The notes under the pieces are model-generated. The model searched no databases. It was not told the DNA's origin and was given only the letters and a program-made list of their open reading frames with translations. A stretch of DNA of 36,133 bases from NCBI RefSeq assembly GCF_008868175.1, contig NZ_WBKT01000050.1, positions 1 through 36,133 of the forward strand. The letters run 5' to 3'. The position numbers and the translations under genes were made by a program. Source of the DNA: Micromonospora sp. AMSO31t. Lineage in GTDB: Bacteria > Actinomycetota > Actinomycetes > Mycobacteriales > Micromonosporaceae. This document shows, in pieces, positions 7,042-14,564 of the stretch. Position 1 is the first letter of the stretch. Each line of letters starts with the position of its first letter.

Positions 7042-9972
7042 CTACTGCGCGAATGCCTGGAACTCGGCGATCCGCACGTTCTGCGCCTGCGGGCTGGCCG
7101 TGGCGCAGTCGGTCGCCGCCCGCGGGTCGGCGTCCTGCTCACCGGCGTACGCCGGCGCGCCGGTGCACTGGTTGGTCAGCACCTCGACGCGCAGGTGCGT
7201 CGCCTTCGTCCGCGGGATGTCGAACGACCGCATGATCAGTTCGGGTGCCCGGGGCCGGGGCGCCACCGACGGGAAGGCGTCCGCCGGGCTCGTGTAAACC
7301 ACCCGGAAGTCGGCGGAATCGGCACAGGTCACCTGCTTCTTCGCTTCGCATGCCAGCACCCGGAACTGCCGCAGCGCGGAGAACCGGCTCTGCGTGCCGG
7401 CGTCCGGGTCACCGGCGACCGGCGGACGCGGCATGGCGCTGACCTGCACCCGGCGGACCTGCTGGGTGCCACCGGCCAGGTCGACGGTGACCTGCCGCCC
7501 GGCCACCGGCGTGCCGAGCGAGGCCCAGTTGGTGGCCTCGTCGTCGTCGGCGATCCTCGCGAGGTTGATCCCGTCGCCGCTGACCGCCGCGCCGGCGCTG
7601 GTGGAGGCCAGGTTCCGGCGCAGCTGCACCTCCAGCTCGCGGACCTGCCCGGCCCGGACCGTGACCGGACCGATCCGGCGGTGCCCGTAACCCGGCGCCC
7701 GGACGACGAACTCGTACGTCCCGGGCACCAGGCTCACCCGGTCGGTCACCGGGGTCGCCGCGTCGGTGTCCGCGACCGGCACGGCCCGCGCCTGGTAGCG
7801 GCCGACGAAGAGTTGCGCGCCCGGCACGACCCCGTGGTCGCCCTCCGACGTGAACCGCAGGGTTCCCTCCCTGGCGTGCGGCGAGGTGAAGCCGGGCGTC
7901 GGGTCGGCGTCGGCGTTGCCCACGCTGGCCGCCGCCTCACCGAGACCCCGGGCGGCGAAGGCGTTCCAGAGCAGGTCCTGGTTGGCGCCGCCGAAGCGGA
8001 TCCGGTCGGCCGCGAGCATGGCGTCCCGGGCATCGACCATGCTGACCTGGCTGACCGCCATGAGCAGGAACGAGTCGAAGACGAGCTGGATCCACCGCCG
8101 GTTGCCCGGGCACGCGGTCACCGGCGTCGCCCCGTCCGCGCACGACTTCTGCAGGGCCGCGTTCCCGGCGCCGTAGCGGCGCATCATGGCCGCCCGGATG
8201 TCCACGTTCGTGGCGCTCCAGACCTCACCGGACGCGTGCACCTGGAGGCCGACGAAGTCGTAGTCGATGGCGCTGTAGTTGAGCGGGCTGGCGCTCATGT
8301 TGTAGTTGCGGATGCCGGCCCGGGGGTCGCCGGTCGTGTACTCGCCGATGGTGAAGCCGCGCCGGCCCGGCGCCGCGTACCCGTGCTCGTAGAGGTATTC
8401 CATGGCGAGCTGGTCCGACCAGCTCTCGCTCATCCCCTGCGGAGAGCTGACCCCGGCGTTCGGGCCGGCGATCATCCGGCCGCTGACGGCGTGGCCGTAC
8501 TCGTGGGCGATGACCGACATGTCGAAGTCGCCGTCCACACAGGGCGCGTAGAACGAGCCGGCGCTCGGCTGCCACAGGTACATGTTGGTGGTCGGTGCGA
8601 TGCCGTCCGGCGGGGTGATCTGGTTGGCGTTGTTGCGGGCGGCGAAGGTCGGCGGGCCGCCGCTCACGCCGCCGGCCTGCGCGTTTCCCTGCTCCGGGTC
8701 GCTGGCCAGACCACCGCGGCCGAGATTGTCCCGCTGCATGTTCCAGGTCGCCTCGGTGAAGCCCAGGTGGTAGGACCAGTCGTGCATCCGGTTGTGCATG
8801 GCGAACAGGTTCGCCCGCGCCGCGTCGATGTCGTTGGCCTGGGGCGAGGTGAAGGCGTCCGGGCTGCACTGCTGCTCGTACCACTCGTTGGTCCACGGGT
8901 ACGCGTAGTTCCGGTCGGGGCGCGGGGTCGCCGTCTCGGTGCCCACGCTGAACGGGTCGTTGCTGAACCAGTTCTGCACGGCGATCGCGTTGTTGCCGTT
9001 CGTCGTGGTGGTGGACGTTCCGGTGGCCGGATCCGCGTCCCACGCGGGTTGCCCGGGCACGCCGACCACCTCGGCGCAGCCCGCCGCCGGCGCGGCGCAC
9101 CAGCGCACGCGGGTGTCGGTGGAGGACTTGTCGACCGGCGGGGAGTTCGGGAAGACCTCCCACGACGGGTTGTCCACGTCGTGGTCGACCAGGTCCTCAC
9201 GGACCAGCACGCTGCCGTCGCGGGCGTCCACGTAGGTGGCGAAGGCCGCCGGGTCCGCACCGGTGACATCTGCGCCGAGAACCACCTCGTACGCCGACCG
9301 CGGCCCCCGGTCCGCGGTCGGCACCGCGACCAGCGAGGTACGCAGGATCGTCGGCCCGGTCAGACCGGCGTCGGCTGCCGCGGCCCGGCGCGCCTCGTCG
9401 GCGCTGATCGTTGCCGGAGCGGGCGCCCCGCCGTCCCGGGCCAGCGACGAGCTGACGTGCCACACCTTCCCGTCGCGGACGCCGACGGCCAGCACGCCGT
9501 CGACCGCGGCGGGCAGGTCACCGAAGCGCTGCCGGAACAGCACGGTGGCGCCGTCCCCCATCGGCGCGACAGTCAACTGCTCCAGGGCGGCGGCGCCCTC
9601 GGCGGTCAGCCCCAGCACGTCCCGGTTCGCGGCCACGTACGCCCGCGCCGCGGCGGCCGGGTCGGCGGGCAGCCCGGTGGCCAGCGGCCGGCCCGTCGCC
9701 GTGAGGAGGGCGGGCGTACCGAAGTCGGTCCAGCGGACCCGGGCGCTGAGCGCCGCGGCCAGGTCCTGCTGGCGGTCGGTCGGCGCGGTACGCCCCTTCC
9801 GGTTGTCCTTCGTCTTGGTGTCGTGGCGGTCTCCCGGCAGGTGGCCGGGCTGCGCCTGGGTCGGGATCTCGTCCCGGGGTGCCGCCTGACCGCCAGCTCC
9901 CGCGGTCAGGACCATTCCGGCCGCGAGTAGCAGCGCGGTGGCCCCCGTCGTCGCACGCGATGGTGTGCGCAC
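7042..9972 (-). CDS. Secreted M36 (fungalysin-type) metalloprotease
   Basis: A 976-residue secreted zinc protease. Order: signal peptide (about 1-32, ending AGGQAA), basic spacer, FTP/PepSY-like propeptide (to about 280), M36 catalytic domain with H490-E491-Y492-G493-H494 (zinc ligands and catalytic Glu) and the third ligand E516 in SESWSD, then after about 620 a PEGA/carboxypeptidase-regulatory-like beta domain and a discoidin/F5-8-type C-terminal domain that probably binds cell-wall or substrate glycans. The propeptide would be removed on maturation. The start is GTG 9972 with AAGGAGGG 6 bases upstream; an earlier in-frame ATG lies beyond this ribosome site and is not used. It is monocistronic, ending in a hairpin. 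Family call is firm; the C-terminal domain names are by pattern. Confidence 0.93.
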   Translation of the reverse strand: MRTPSRATTGATALLLAAGMVLTAGAGGQAAPRDEIPTQAQPGHLPGDRHDTKTKDNRKGRTAPTDRQQDLAAALSARVRWTDFGTPALLTATGRPLATGLPADPAAAARAYVAANRDVLGLTAEGAAALEQLTVAPMGDGATVLFRQRFGDLPAAVDGVLAVGVRDGKVWHVSSSLARDGGAPAPATISADEARRAAAADAGLTGPTILRTSLVAVPTADRGPRSAYEVVLGADVTGADPAAFATYVDARDGSVLVREDLVDHDVDNPSWEVFPNSPPVDKSSTDTRVRWCAAPAAGCAEVVGVPGQPAWDADPATGTSTTTTNGNNAIAVQNWFSNDPFSVGTETATPRPDRNYAYPWTNEWYEQQCSPDAFTSPQANDIDAARANLFAMHNRMHDWSYHLGFTEATWNMQRDNLGRGGLASDPEQGNAQAGGVSGGPPTFAARNNANQITPPDGIAPTTNMYLWQPSAGSFYAPCVDGDFDMSVIAHEYGHAVSGRMIAGPNAGVSSPQGMSESWSDQLAMEYLYEHGYAAPGRRGFTIGEYTTGDPRAGIRNYNMSASPLNYSAIDYDFVGLQVHASGEVWSATNVDIRAAMMRRYGAGNAALQKSCADGATPVTACPGNRRWIQLVFDSFLLMAVSQVSMVDARDAMLAADRIRFGGANQDLLWNAFAARGLGEAAASVGNADADPTPGFTSPHAREGTLRFTSEGDHGVVPGAQLFVGRYQARAVPVADTDAATPVTDRVSLVPGTYEFVVRAPGYGHRRIGPVTVRAGQVRELEVQLRRNLASTSAGAAVSGDGINLARIADDDEATNWASLGTPVAGRQVTVDLAGGTQQVRRVQVSAMPRPPVAGDPDAGTQSRFSALRQFRVLACEAKKQVTCADSADFRVVYTSPADAFPSVAPRPRAPELIMRSFDIPRTKATHLRVEVLTNQCTGAPAYAGEQDADPRAATDCATASPQAQNVRIAEFQAFAQ

Positions 9973-10131
9973 GGTCCCTCCTTCGTCGAACGGCGATGTC
10001 CGTCCTGCCATCCGACCAGCCCGAGTGGACCACCGACACCAGCCGAACATCCATAGATTGCGCTGCGTCGATGCCGCCGCCAGCGCAGGTGCTGGAGCGA
10101 GGACAGGCGAAGGGCGATCATCCAGCGCAGA

Positions 10132-11064
10132 TCAGGCGGCCTTGAAGACCGTGTCCAAGTGCCACTCGAGGAACTCGGCTCTGGGCCTGTCACTCCGCTG
10201 CTCCGGCACAGCAATGGGCATGCCGGCCTTGGCGTAGAACTGGTCGCCGTTTCCGAACTCGCTCCGCAATCGAGGGCTGACCATCAATCGGTACTTCGGG
10301 TCGACCCCCAGGTATCCCCGATCGAAGAGGATGTGGACATCCGACTTGAGCAGGAGGCCGTTGTCGATCCGGTGCTCTCCACCCTGTGGCAGCGGCCGAA
10401 TGTGTGCCGCTTGCAACACAGGCTGGACCTTGTTCCCGGTGATGGCGCAGCGCCGGGCGTAGGCACCGAGGATCACGGCCTTGAACGACTGCTGACCAAG
10501 GCGCTGCGGCACGAGACGCGGGTCACCGTACACCGGTCCAGGTCGGTGCCAGGGCGTGCTGGTATCCAGTTCGAGGGTCACGCCCAACAGACGGTGCAGC
10601 AAGAGGTCGAAGTACCCGGCCACGGACGGTTCGGCCAGGTCGTAGGTCTTCCCCTGGACCACGTTGGAGGCGAACCCCGGAGGTGGATCGACAGTCGAAT
10701 CGTCGGGGAAGAAGACACTGTCCCGGACAAATATGCAGCCGATGGTGGGGTCCTCGTCCAGTCCGATCGGCTGCTTGCGGTAACGACCGACGCTCCGGCG
10801 CATCTCGTCCAGGCTGGCCACGCCGTTGGCTTCACCGAACAGCTCCCACGCCTCGGAAATCGTCAGCTGAGTGAAGCCGCTGAAGAAGCCTCCGCCGACT
10901 ATCCGATTGAGTGGGTAGTGCGCCTTGAAGAAGAAGGGTTCACCGGGGGTGAGCGCACGAAACCCCCCGCCCGAAGGCCGCCAGAAGTTGACCTCTGTCA
11001 GGCCGGGTCGCGCGGCCAGAAACCGGTACCACTTCTCGTCCGTCACTCCGACGAAGGTCCGCAC
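10132..11064 (-). CDS. EVE/PUA-like + HNH endonuclease (putative restriction enzyme)
   Basis: A 310-residue predicted endonuclease of the COG3440 'putative restriction endonuclease' type. Residues about 1-150 (RTFVGVTDEKWYRFL, EVNFWRPSG, FFFKAHYPLNRIVGGGFF, GCIF, VVQGKTYD) look like an EVE/ASCH/PUA-like reader domain. Residues about 192-260 are the HNH domain: RCAITG (C206), AAHIRPL with H221, N235 (IDNGLLL) and H244 (SDVHILFDRG). Reader + HNH architecture is that of modification-dependent (type IV) restriction enzymes such as EVE-HNH proteins; no methyltransferase is near. The start is GTG 11064 without a clear ribosome site, so it may be leaderless or start at GTG 11046. Base composition is less GC-rich than the neighbours (35 G/C of 60 at 10861-10920), suggesting transfer. 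Confidence 0.85.
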   Translation of the reverse strand: MRTFVGVTDEKWYRFLAARPGLTEVNFWRPSGGGFRALTPGEPFFFKAHYPLNRIVGGGFFSGFTQLTISEAWELFGEANGVASLDEMRRSVGRYRKQPIGLDEDPTIGCIFVRDSVFFPDDSTVDPPPGFASNVVQGKTYDLAEPSVAGYFDLLLHRLLGVTLELDTSTPWHRPGPVYGDPRLVPQRLGQQSFKAVILGAYARRCAITGNKVQPVLQAAHIRPLPQGGEHRIDNGLLLKSDVHILFDRGYLGVDPKYRLMVSPRLRSEFGNGDQFYAKAGMPIAVPEQRSDRPRAEFLEWHLDTVFKAA

Positions 11065-11136
11065 ACCGGTAAGCGTGCATGACCTTGATCGCTTCCGCCA
11101 CCCCTGAAAAGTCGGCGTTTCGGACGGTCGCAGCCG

Positions 11137-11376
11137 TCAGGGCTCGCGCATCCAGAGCTTCGGATCGTTCACGAAGATGCCCTTGCCCTGGTGCCGCCAG
11201 ATCACTCGCAGGGCCTCAAGCCGCACGTACGTCTGCTTGACCGTCGAAGGGCTGACCTTGTGCATCGCGGCAAGCTGCGCGATCGAGGGCAGCTTGTCCC
11301 CCGGCTTGAGCTTGTTGGCTCTGATGTCGGCGACGATCTCGTCTGCGATGCGGATGTAATCGGCGGTGATCGGCAT
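11137..11376 (-). CDS. GntR-family regulator, winged-helix domain only
   Basis: A 79-residue protein that is just a GntR DNA-binding domain: ADEIVADIRANKLKPGDKLP, SIAQLAAMHKVSPSTVKQTY (helix-turn-helix, about 31-50) and the wing HQGKGIFV (62-69). There is no FCD, UTRA or aminotransferase effector domain, so any signal must be sensed otherwise or by a partner. ATG 11376 has GGGGGAG upstream. It sits between the HNH nuclease (same strand, 72 bases downstream) and the divergent DivIVA-like gene; a perfect palindrome TGGCATGCCA lies 13 bases upstream of its start. Autoregulation is a reasonable inference. Confidence 0.9.
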   Translation of the reverse strand: MPITADYIRIADEIVADIRANKLKPGDKLPSIAQLAAMHKVSPSTVKQTYVRLEALRVIWRHQGKGIFVNDPKLWMREP

Positions 11377-11389
11377 GACTCCCCCTGCG

Positions 11390-11399
11390 TGGCATGCCA
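11390..11399. promoter_or_regulatory. Palindrome TGGCATGCCA, candidate GntR operator
   Basis: Perfect 10-base palindrome in the 72-base divergent gap between the GntR gene and the DivIVA-like gene. Position suggests an operator for the GntR protein; the sequence alone cannot prove it. Confidence 0.4.
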
Positions 11400-11448
11400 A
11401 TTCGATCACGCAACGACACCCCGCCTCCCCTGTCAGGAAAGGACCGTC

Positions 11449-11727
11449 GTGGCCCAGGTGTATCGATCCGGTCAGCCCTACGGGACCGGCTTCCCGGCCC
11501 GGTTGACCGCGCACGAGGCGCGGATCCGCACGTTCGACCCTCGCCGTCGCGGCGTCGACCCCGATCAGGTACGCGAGTTCCAGGCCCTGGTCGCCGACGA
11601 GCTGAGCGATCTGCACCGGTGGATACGCCTGCTCGGCGAGGAGAACGGCCGGCTCCGGCGGGCACTGCGCGACTGGCAGGCCGGGCACGCCGGGGAGTGC
11701 CGGCCACCGAACCAGGGCCACTGGTAG
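11449..11727 (+). CDS. DivIVA-domain-like small coiled-coil protein
   Basis: A 92-residue protein with FDPRRRGVDPDQVREFQALV (about 29-48), the hallmark of DivIVA-like domains, followed by a helical, charge-patterned stretch (VADELSDLHRWIRLLGEENGRLRRALRDW) likely to be a coiled coil, and a short tail. DivIVA proteins mark curved membranes and poles and organise growth; this short version probably oligomerises or recruits partners. GTG 11449 is chosen because GGAAAGGACC precedes it. It is divergent from the GntR regulator and runs into the next gene with a 2-base gap. Such small proteins are frequent in this group of actinomycetes; a specific role is unknown. Confidence 0.78.
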   Translation: MAQVYRSGQPYGTGFPARLTAHEARIRTFDPRRRGVDPDQVREFQALVADELSDLHRWIRLLGEENGRLRRALRDWQAGHAGECRPPNQGHW

Positions 11728-11729
11728 CG

Positions 11730-12053
11730 GTGCGCCCCGAGCCCGGCGACCTGCTGCGGATCGACGGAGGCGCCTCGGTGCAGTTCGCGGGCGACCGCGC
11801 CCTGACCTTCCGGGTCGTTTCGGTCTGCCCCCGGCCGGCGTACACCGGCTGGGTCTGGCTGACCGGCTACGTCCTCGACCGGCGCGGCCAGGCGGTCGAC
11901 CGGCGCGAGGTCTTCGTCCAGCTCGCCGGCCTGCGCAAGGTCGATGCACCTCCGCCGGCACCGGGCGGTCAGCCCCGACGGAGCCCCGCCGGCGCCCCTC
12001 GGCCCGCCCCGCCGCCCGCGCGGCTGCCGTCCGCCGCCGTGCCGGCTTGTTAG
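11730..12053 (+). CDS. Hypothetical protein with small beta domain and proline-rich tail
   Basis: A 107-residue protein, not recognised. Residues 1-68 alternate hydrophobic and polar residues (GDLLRIDGGASVQFAGDRALTFRVV and TGWVWLTGYVLDRRG within it), suggesting a compact SH3-like or KOW-like beta barrel. Residues 72-107 are Pro/Ala/Arg-rich and probably disordered. The start is GTG 11730, two bases after the DivIVA-like gene stop, so the two are almost certainly co-translated. The stop codon TAG (12051-12053) is also the start of a TAGCGT -10-like hexamer that may serve the next gene. Confidence 0.7.
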   Translation: MRPEPGDLLRIDGGASVQFAGDRALTFRVVSVCPRPAYTGWVWLTGYVLDRRGQAVDRREVFVQLAGLRKVDAPPPAPGGQPRRSPAGAPRPAPPPARLPSAAVPAC

Positions 12054-12166
12054 CGTGGGACGGCGGAAGCGCCGACGGGCGTCTCCGCACACCCCTCACC
12101 CGACCGCACCGGCCGCGTAACCGAACGGCCGGGCGACGCGCGGCTGCTCGACCGGAGAGGGGTGCG

Positions 12167-13138
12167 ATGACCGGGACGCCCAGCGACCACGACGGCGAGG
12201 CGGACGACACCAGCCCAGCGGCCGACACCGGCGAAGCCCCGGCGAGCGGGCAGGTCCCGGACCGCCCGGAGCCGGCGCCGGACCGGTGGAAGCGGTGGCT
12301 CGCCCGCGCGCGGGAACTCTGGACGACCACGCGGGACGGGGCGAAGCGGTTGTGGACGGCGGCCCGGCCCATCCTGAACCAGTTGCGCTGGCCGGACCAG
12401 GGGCCCGAGCCTCCGCCGGTGTCGCTCGTCGACCGGCGGGTGTCCCCGACCCTGGTCGTGCCGGCGCAGGGACAGGTCTACCACTTTGTCGTCCGCGCCA
12501 CCTTCACCTGGTCCTCCGGCGACGCGCGGCCGGAACTCTTCGGCTGGTACGTCGACTACTTCCAGCCCCAAGCCATGCAACGGCTGCGGCGCATCGCGGT
12601 CCGGTGCGCCGCGGAGATCCCGCCGGATCGCCCGCGTGAGCTAACGGACGCGCTGGAGGGTGCGATGACCGGCGACGACGCCCTTCCCTGGGGATACGAG
12701 CGCGGCGACGTCACGTTCACCTGCGAGCCGGACGTGTCCGTCCACTTGGACGAGCCGGTCCGCAAGCTGCTCCAGCCGTACTGGGACAAGCGCATCGCCC
12801 TGGAGTGGAAGCGCGACCTTGAGCGCCGGCGCGCGGAGTACGCCGAGGAAGAGCGAAAACGCCGGCCGGCGAAGACGCGGGACGACGGTGCCGTGCCCAC
12901 GGCCGGCATGCCGGAGGCGCTCCGGGAGGAGCATCCGTCGCGCCAACGGGAGGCCGGAGCGAGGAGCGCGCGGCGAGGTCCCCGGCCGGACTCCCCGGTG
13001 GAGCAGTTCACCCCGCTTGAACCCTTCCCGCCGCCCGCCCCGCATCCCGCTCCTGGGCAACGGCCGGCGTCGGCGCAGCCGGGCGAGACCACGCCGGCGC
13101 CGGGCGACCCGGACAACCCCCGGCCGCCCGAGGCCTGA
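12167..13138 (+). CDS. Hypothetical protein with SPFH-like core and charged helix
   Basis: A 323-residue protein of unknown function. Residues 1-45 are acidic and low-complexity; 45-75 form an amphipathic Trp/Arg helix region; 85-210 form an alpha/beta core (VYHFVVRATFTWSS, ELFGWYVDYFQPQAMQRLRR, GYERGDVTFTCEPDVSVHLD) that reminds me of SPFH/band-7-like actinobacterial proteins; 210-240 is a highly charged helix (WKRDLERRRAEYAEEERKRR); the rest is Pro-rich and disordered. No signal peptide or transmembrane helix. ATG 12167 has GGAGAGGGG upstream; a TAGCGT box at 12051 would give a leader of about 100 bases. It follows the DivIVA-like pair and may belong to the same membrane-associated function. 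The SPFH resemblance is a weak impression. Confidence 0.7.
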   Translation: MTGTPSDHDGEADDTSPAADTGEAPASGQVPDRPEPAPDRWKRWLARARELWTTTRDGAKRLWTAARPILNQLRWPDQGPEPPPVSLVDRRVSPTLVVPAQGQVYHFVVRATFTWSSGDARPELFGWYVDYFQPQAMQRLRRIAVRCAAEIPPDRPRELTDALEGAMTGDDALPWGYERGDVTFTCEPDVSVHLDEPVRKLLQPYWDKRIALEWKRDLERRRAEYAEEERKRRPAKTRDDGAVPTAGMPEALREEHPSRQREAGARSARRGPRPDSPVEQFTPLEPFPPPAPHPAPGQRPASAQPGETTPAPGDPDNPRPPEA

Positions 13139-13147
13139 GCCGCCGGT

Positions 13148-13705
13148 TCAGCAGTTGTTGGTGCTGGTCTGGTTGCGCTTGAGGTAGTCGGACCAGGTGA
13201 CGCCCTGGACGACCGAGACGACGACGCTGCCGTTGTGGATCTGCTCGTAGTGCAGGTGTGGGCTGAGGTCGTACTTCGCCGACGAGGCGCCGACCTTGCC
13301 GATGACGGTGCCCCGGTTCACGGCGTCGCCCGTGGCGACCAGCCGCTCGCTGAGGTGGGCGTAGCGGGTACGCCAACCGTCACCGTGCCCGATGACGATG
13401 GTGTGGCCGTAGCCGGTGGTGGTCGAGTAGTAGGACCCCAGCACGGTGCCGCCGGCGCTGGCGACCACCCGGCGGCCGAGGTCGTCGGGGGAACCGTTCG
13501 CGTCGTAGTGGTTCCAGTCGATGGAGTGGGCGGGGCTGTGGCCGTTCCAGTTGTTGCCCTGCCACGTCTGGCCGCACAGGAACGGCATCCGGAAGCCCGG
13601 GCGGGCAGCCTGCGCGGGCTGCACTCCCGTCAGCGCTCCGACGATGACGGCCACCGCGAGCAGGGCAAAGATGCGCCACCGGGCGGTGGTGAACGATACG
13701 GACAT
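13148..13705 (-). CDS. Secreted M23-family peptidase
   Basis: A 185-residue secreted zinc peptidase of the LytM/M23 family, which cuts peptide cross-bridges of peptidoglycan. A signal peptide covers about 1-34 (core IFALLAVAVIVGALTG, ending AQAA). Zinc-site residues visible are H56/H60 with D63 (HSPAHSIDW), and the HLH motif H150-L-H152; YAHLS with H117 is the usual catalytic-site His. The mature chain of about 150 residues is a bare catalytic domain without LysM or coiled coil. ATG 13705 is chosen over ATG 13726 because GAGGGGG lies between them at the right distance. It converges with the SPFH-like gene (9-base gap). The spacing of the first His and Asp differs from LytM, so the first ligand is uncertain. 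Confidence 0.88.
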   Translation of the reverse strand: MSVSFTTARWRIFALLAVAVIVGALTGVQPAQAARPGFRMPFLCGQTWQGNNWNGHSPAHSIDWNHYDANGSPDDLGRRVVASAGGTVLGSYYSTTTGYGHTIVIGHGDGWRTRYAHLSERLVATGDAVNRGTVIGKVGASSAKYDLSPHLHYEQIHNGSVVVSVVQGVTWSDYLKRNQTSTNNC

Positions 13706-13774
13706 CGGTCCCCCTCTTCGCATCAATGATGAGGATCGATGCTAATTGGCCGCCTCCGGCAAGGCAAATAGCTA

Positions 13775-13790
13775 CAGGCATGGATGCCTG
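13775..13790 (-). terminator. Hairpin after the VOC gene
   Basis: Inverted repeat with perfect 7-base arms CAGGCAT / ATGCCTG and a 2-base centre, 23 bases beyond the VOC stop codon and upstream of the M23 gene. It could end the VOC transcript or be a regulatory site for M23; no T-run decides it. Confidence 0.4.
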
Positions 13791-13813
13791 GACAAAACTT
13801 TCCTACCAGCAGC

Positions 13814-14500
13814 TCAGCTGTGCGCGGTGGCGTCCGGCTGGGGGTGCCGCATGCCCAGGAACGCGGCCAGCCCCGTCGCGTCCTCGGTGGCCAGAAACGC
13901 GCCCCGGGCGTTGAGCAGGGCCTCGTCGGCGTGGGCCAGGCAGCCCCAGACCGTGTCGCCCCACGAGTCGGCGAGCTTCACCTCGGCCGGCTCCGGACAG
14001 GGCTCACCGCGAGGGCCGCCGATCTGGCAGCGGGCCGGGGCGCCACCACGCCGGGCGGCCGCCTCGGCGGCCTCGCGGATCAGGGAGAACCGGGCCTCGG
14101 TGCCGGTGCGCTCGGCGTGCGCCTGCGCGGGCACGGCCCGGCGCTGCCCGTACAGCACGGTGTTGCCGTCGGGATCGGTGGTGCGGCACTCGCCGCCGGG
14201 GGCGTGCGCGGGGTGGCCGACCCGCTCGACGGCGAACCCGGCGGCGGTGAGGCGGTCCGTCGTCGCGGCGAGGTCGTCGACGTAGAGGTAGATGAGCAGC
14301 GGCAGTTCGACGGTGACCAGGCGCGGCGTCACCGCGCCCAGCAGCAGGGTCAGGTCTCCGCACTGGAGGTGGCACCAGCGGGAGTCGCCGTCGCCGCCGG
14401 TTCGCTGCTGGGTGTAGCCGAACAGCTCGTAGAACCCTCGGGCGGCGTCGGCGTCCGCGACGTACAGCACGGGCACCTGGGCCTGCACTCCGTTCCGCAT
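13814..14500 (-). CDS. VOC (glyoxalase-like) protein with C-terminal extension
   Basis: A 228-residue cytoplasmic protein. Residues 7-128 form a vicinal oxygen chelate module: VPVLYVADADAARGFYELFG at the start, a hydrophobic middle (LPLLIYLYVDDLAATTDRL) and the closing FAVERVGHP...TTDPDGNTVLYGQ region with the typical DPDGN turn. Families with this fold include glyoxalases, dioxygenases and bleomycin-type resistance proteins. Residues 129-228 are an extra part with cysteines (ARCQIGG, GEPCPEP) and WGDTVWGCLAHADEAL that I do not recognise. ATG 14500, no clear partner gene; the exporter gene ends 64 bases upstream in the same direction, so read-through is possible. Substrate unknown. Confidence 0.8.
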   Translation of the reverse strand: MRNGVQAQVPVLYVADADAARGFYELFGYTQQRTGGDGDSRWCHLQCGDLTLLLGAVTPRLVTVELPLLIYLYVDDLAATTDRLTAAGFAVERVGHPAHAPGGECRTTDPDGNTVLYGQRRAVPAQAHAERTGTEARFSLIREAAEAAARRGGAPARCQIGGPRGEPCPEPAEVKLADSWGDTVWGCLAHADEALLNARGAFLATEDATGLAAFLGMRHPQPDATAHS

Positions 14501-14564
14501 CGCGCCACTGTAGCGATCAGGGACGTGGAAATCACGTCTTGCAGATCAGGTTTTCGGGAGCGGG

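Noticed and set aside
7006..9930. 974-codon open frame on the plus strand opposite the M36 protease
   Set aside because: Valine/arginine-rich shadow; the protease on the minus strand has signal peptide, HEYGH motif and terminator.
13706..13813. Possible cyclic-di-AMP riboswitch before the M23 peptidase gene
   Set aside because: Such riboswitches often precede wall hydrolases in actinomycetes, but the gap is only 108 bases and lacks the conserved elements I know.
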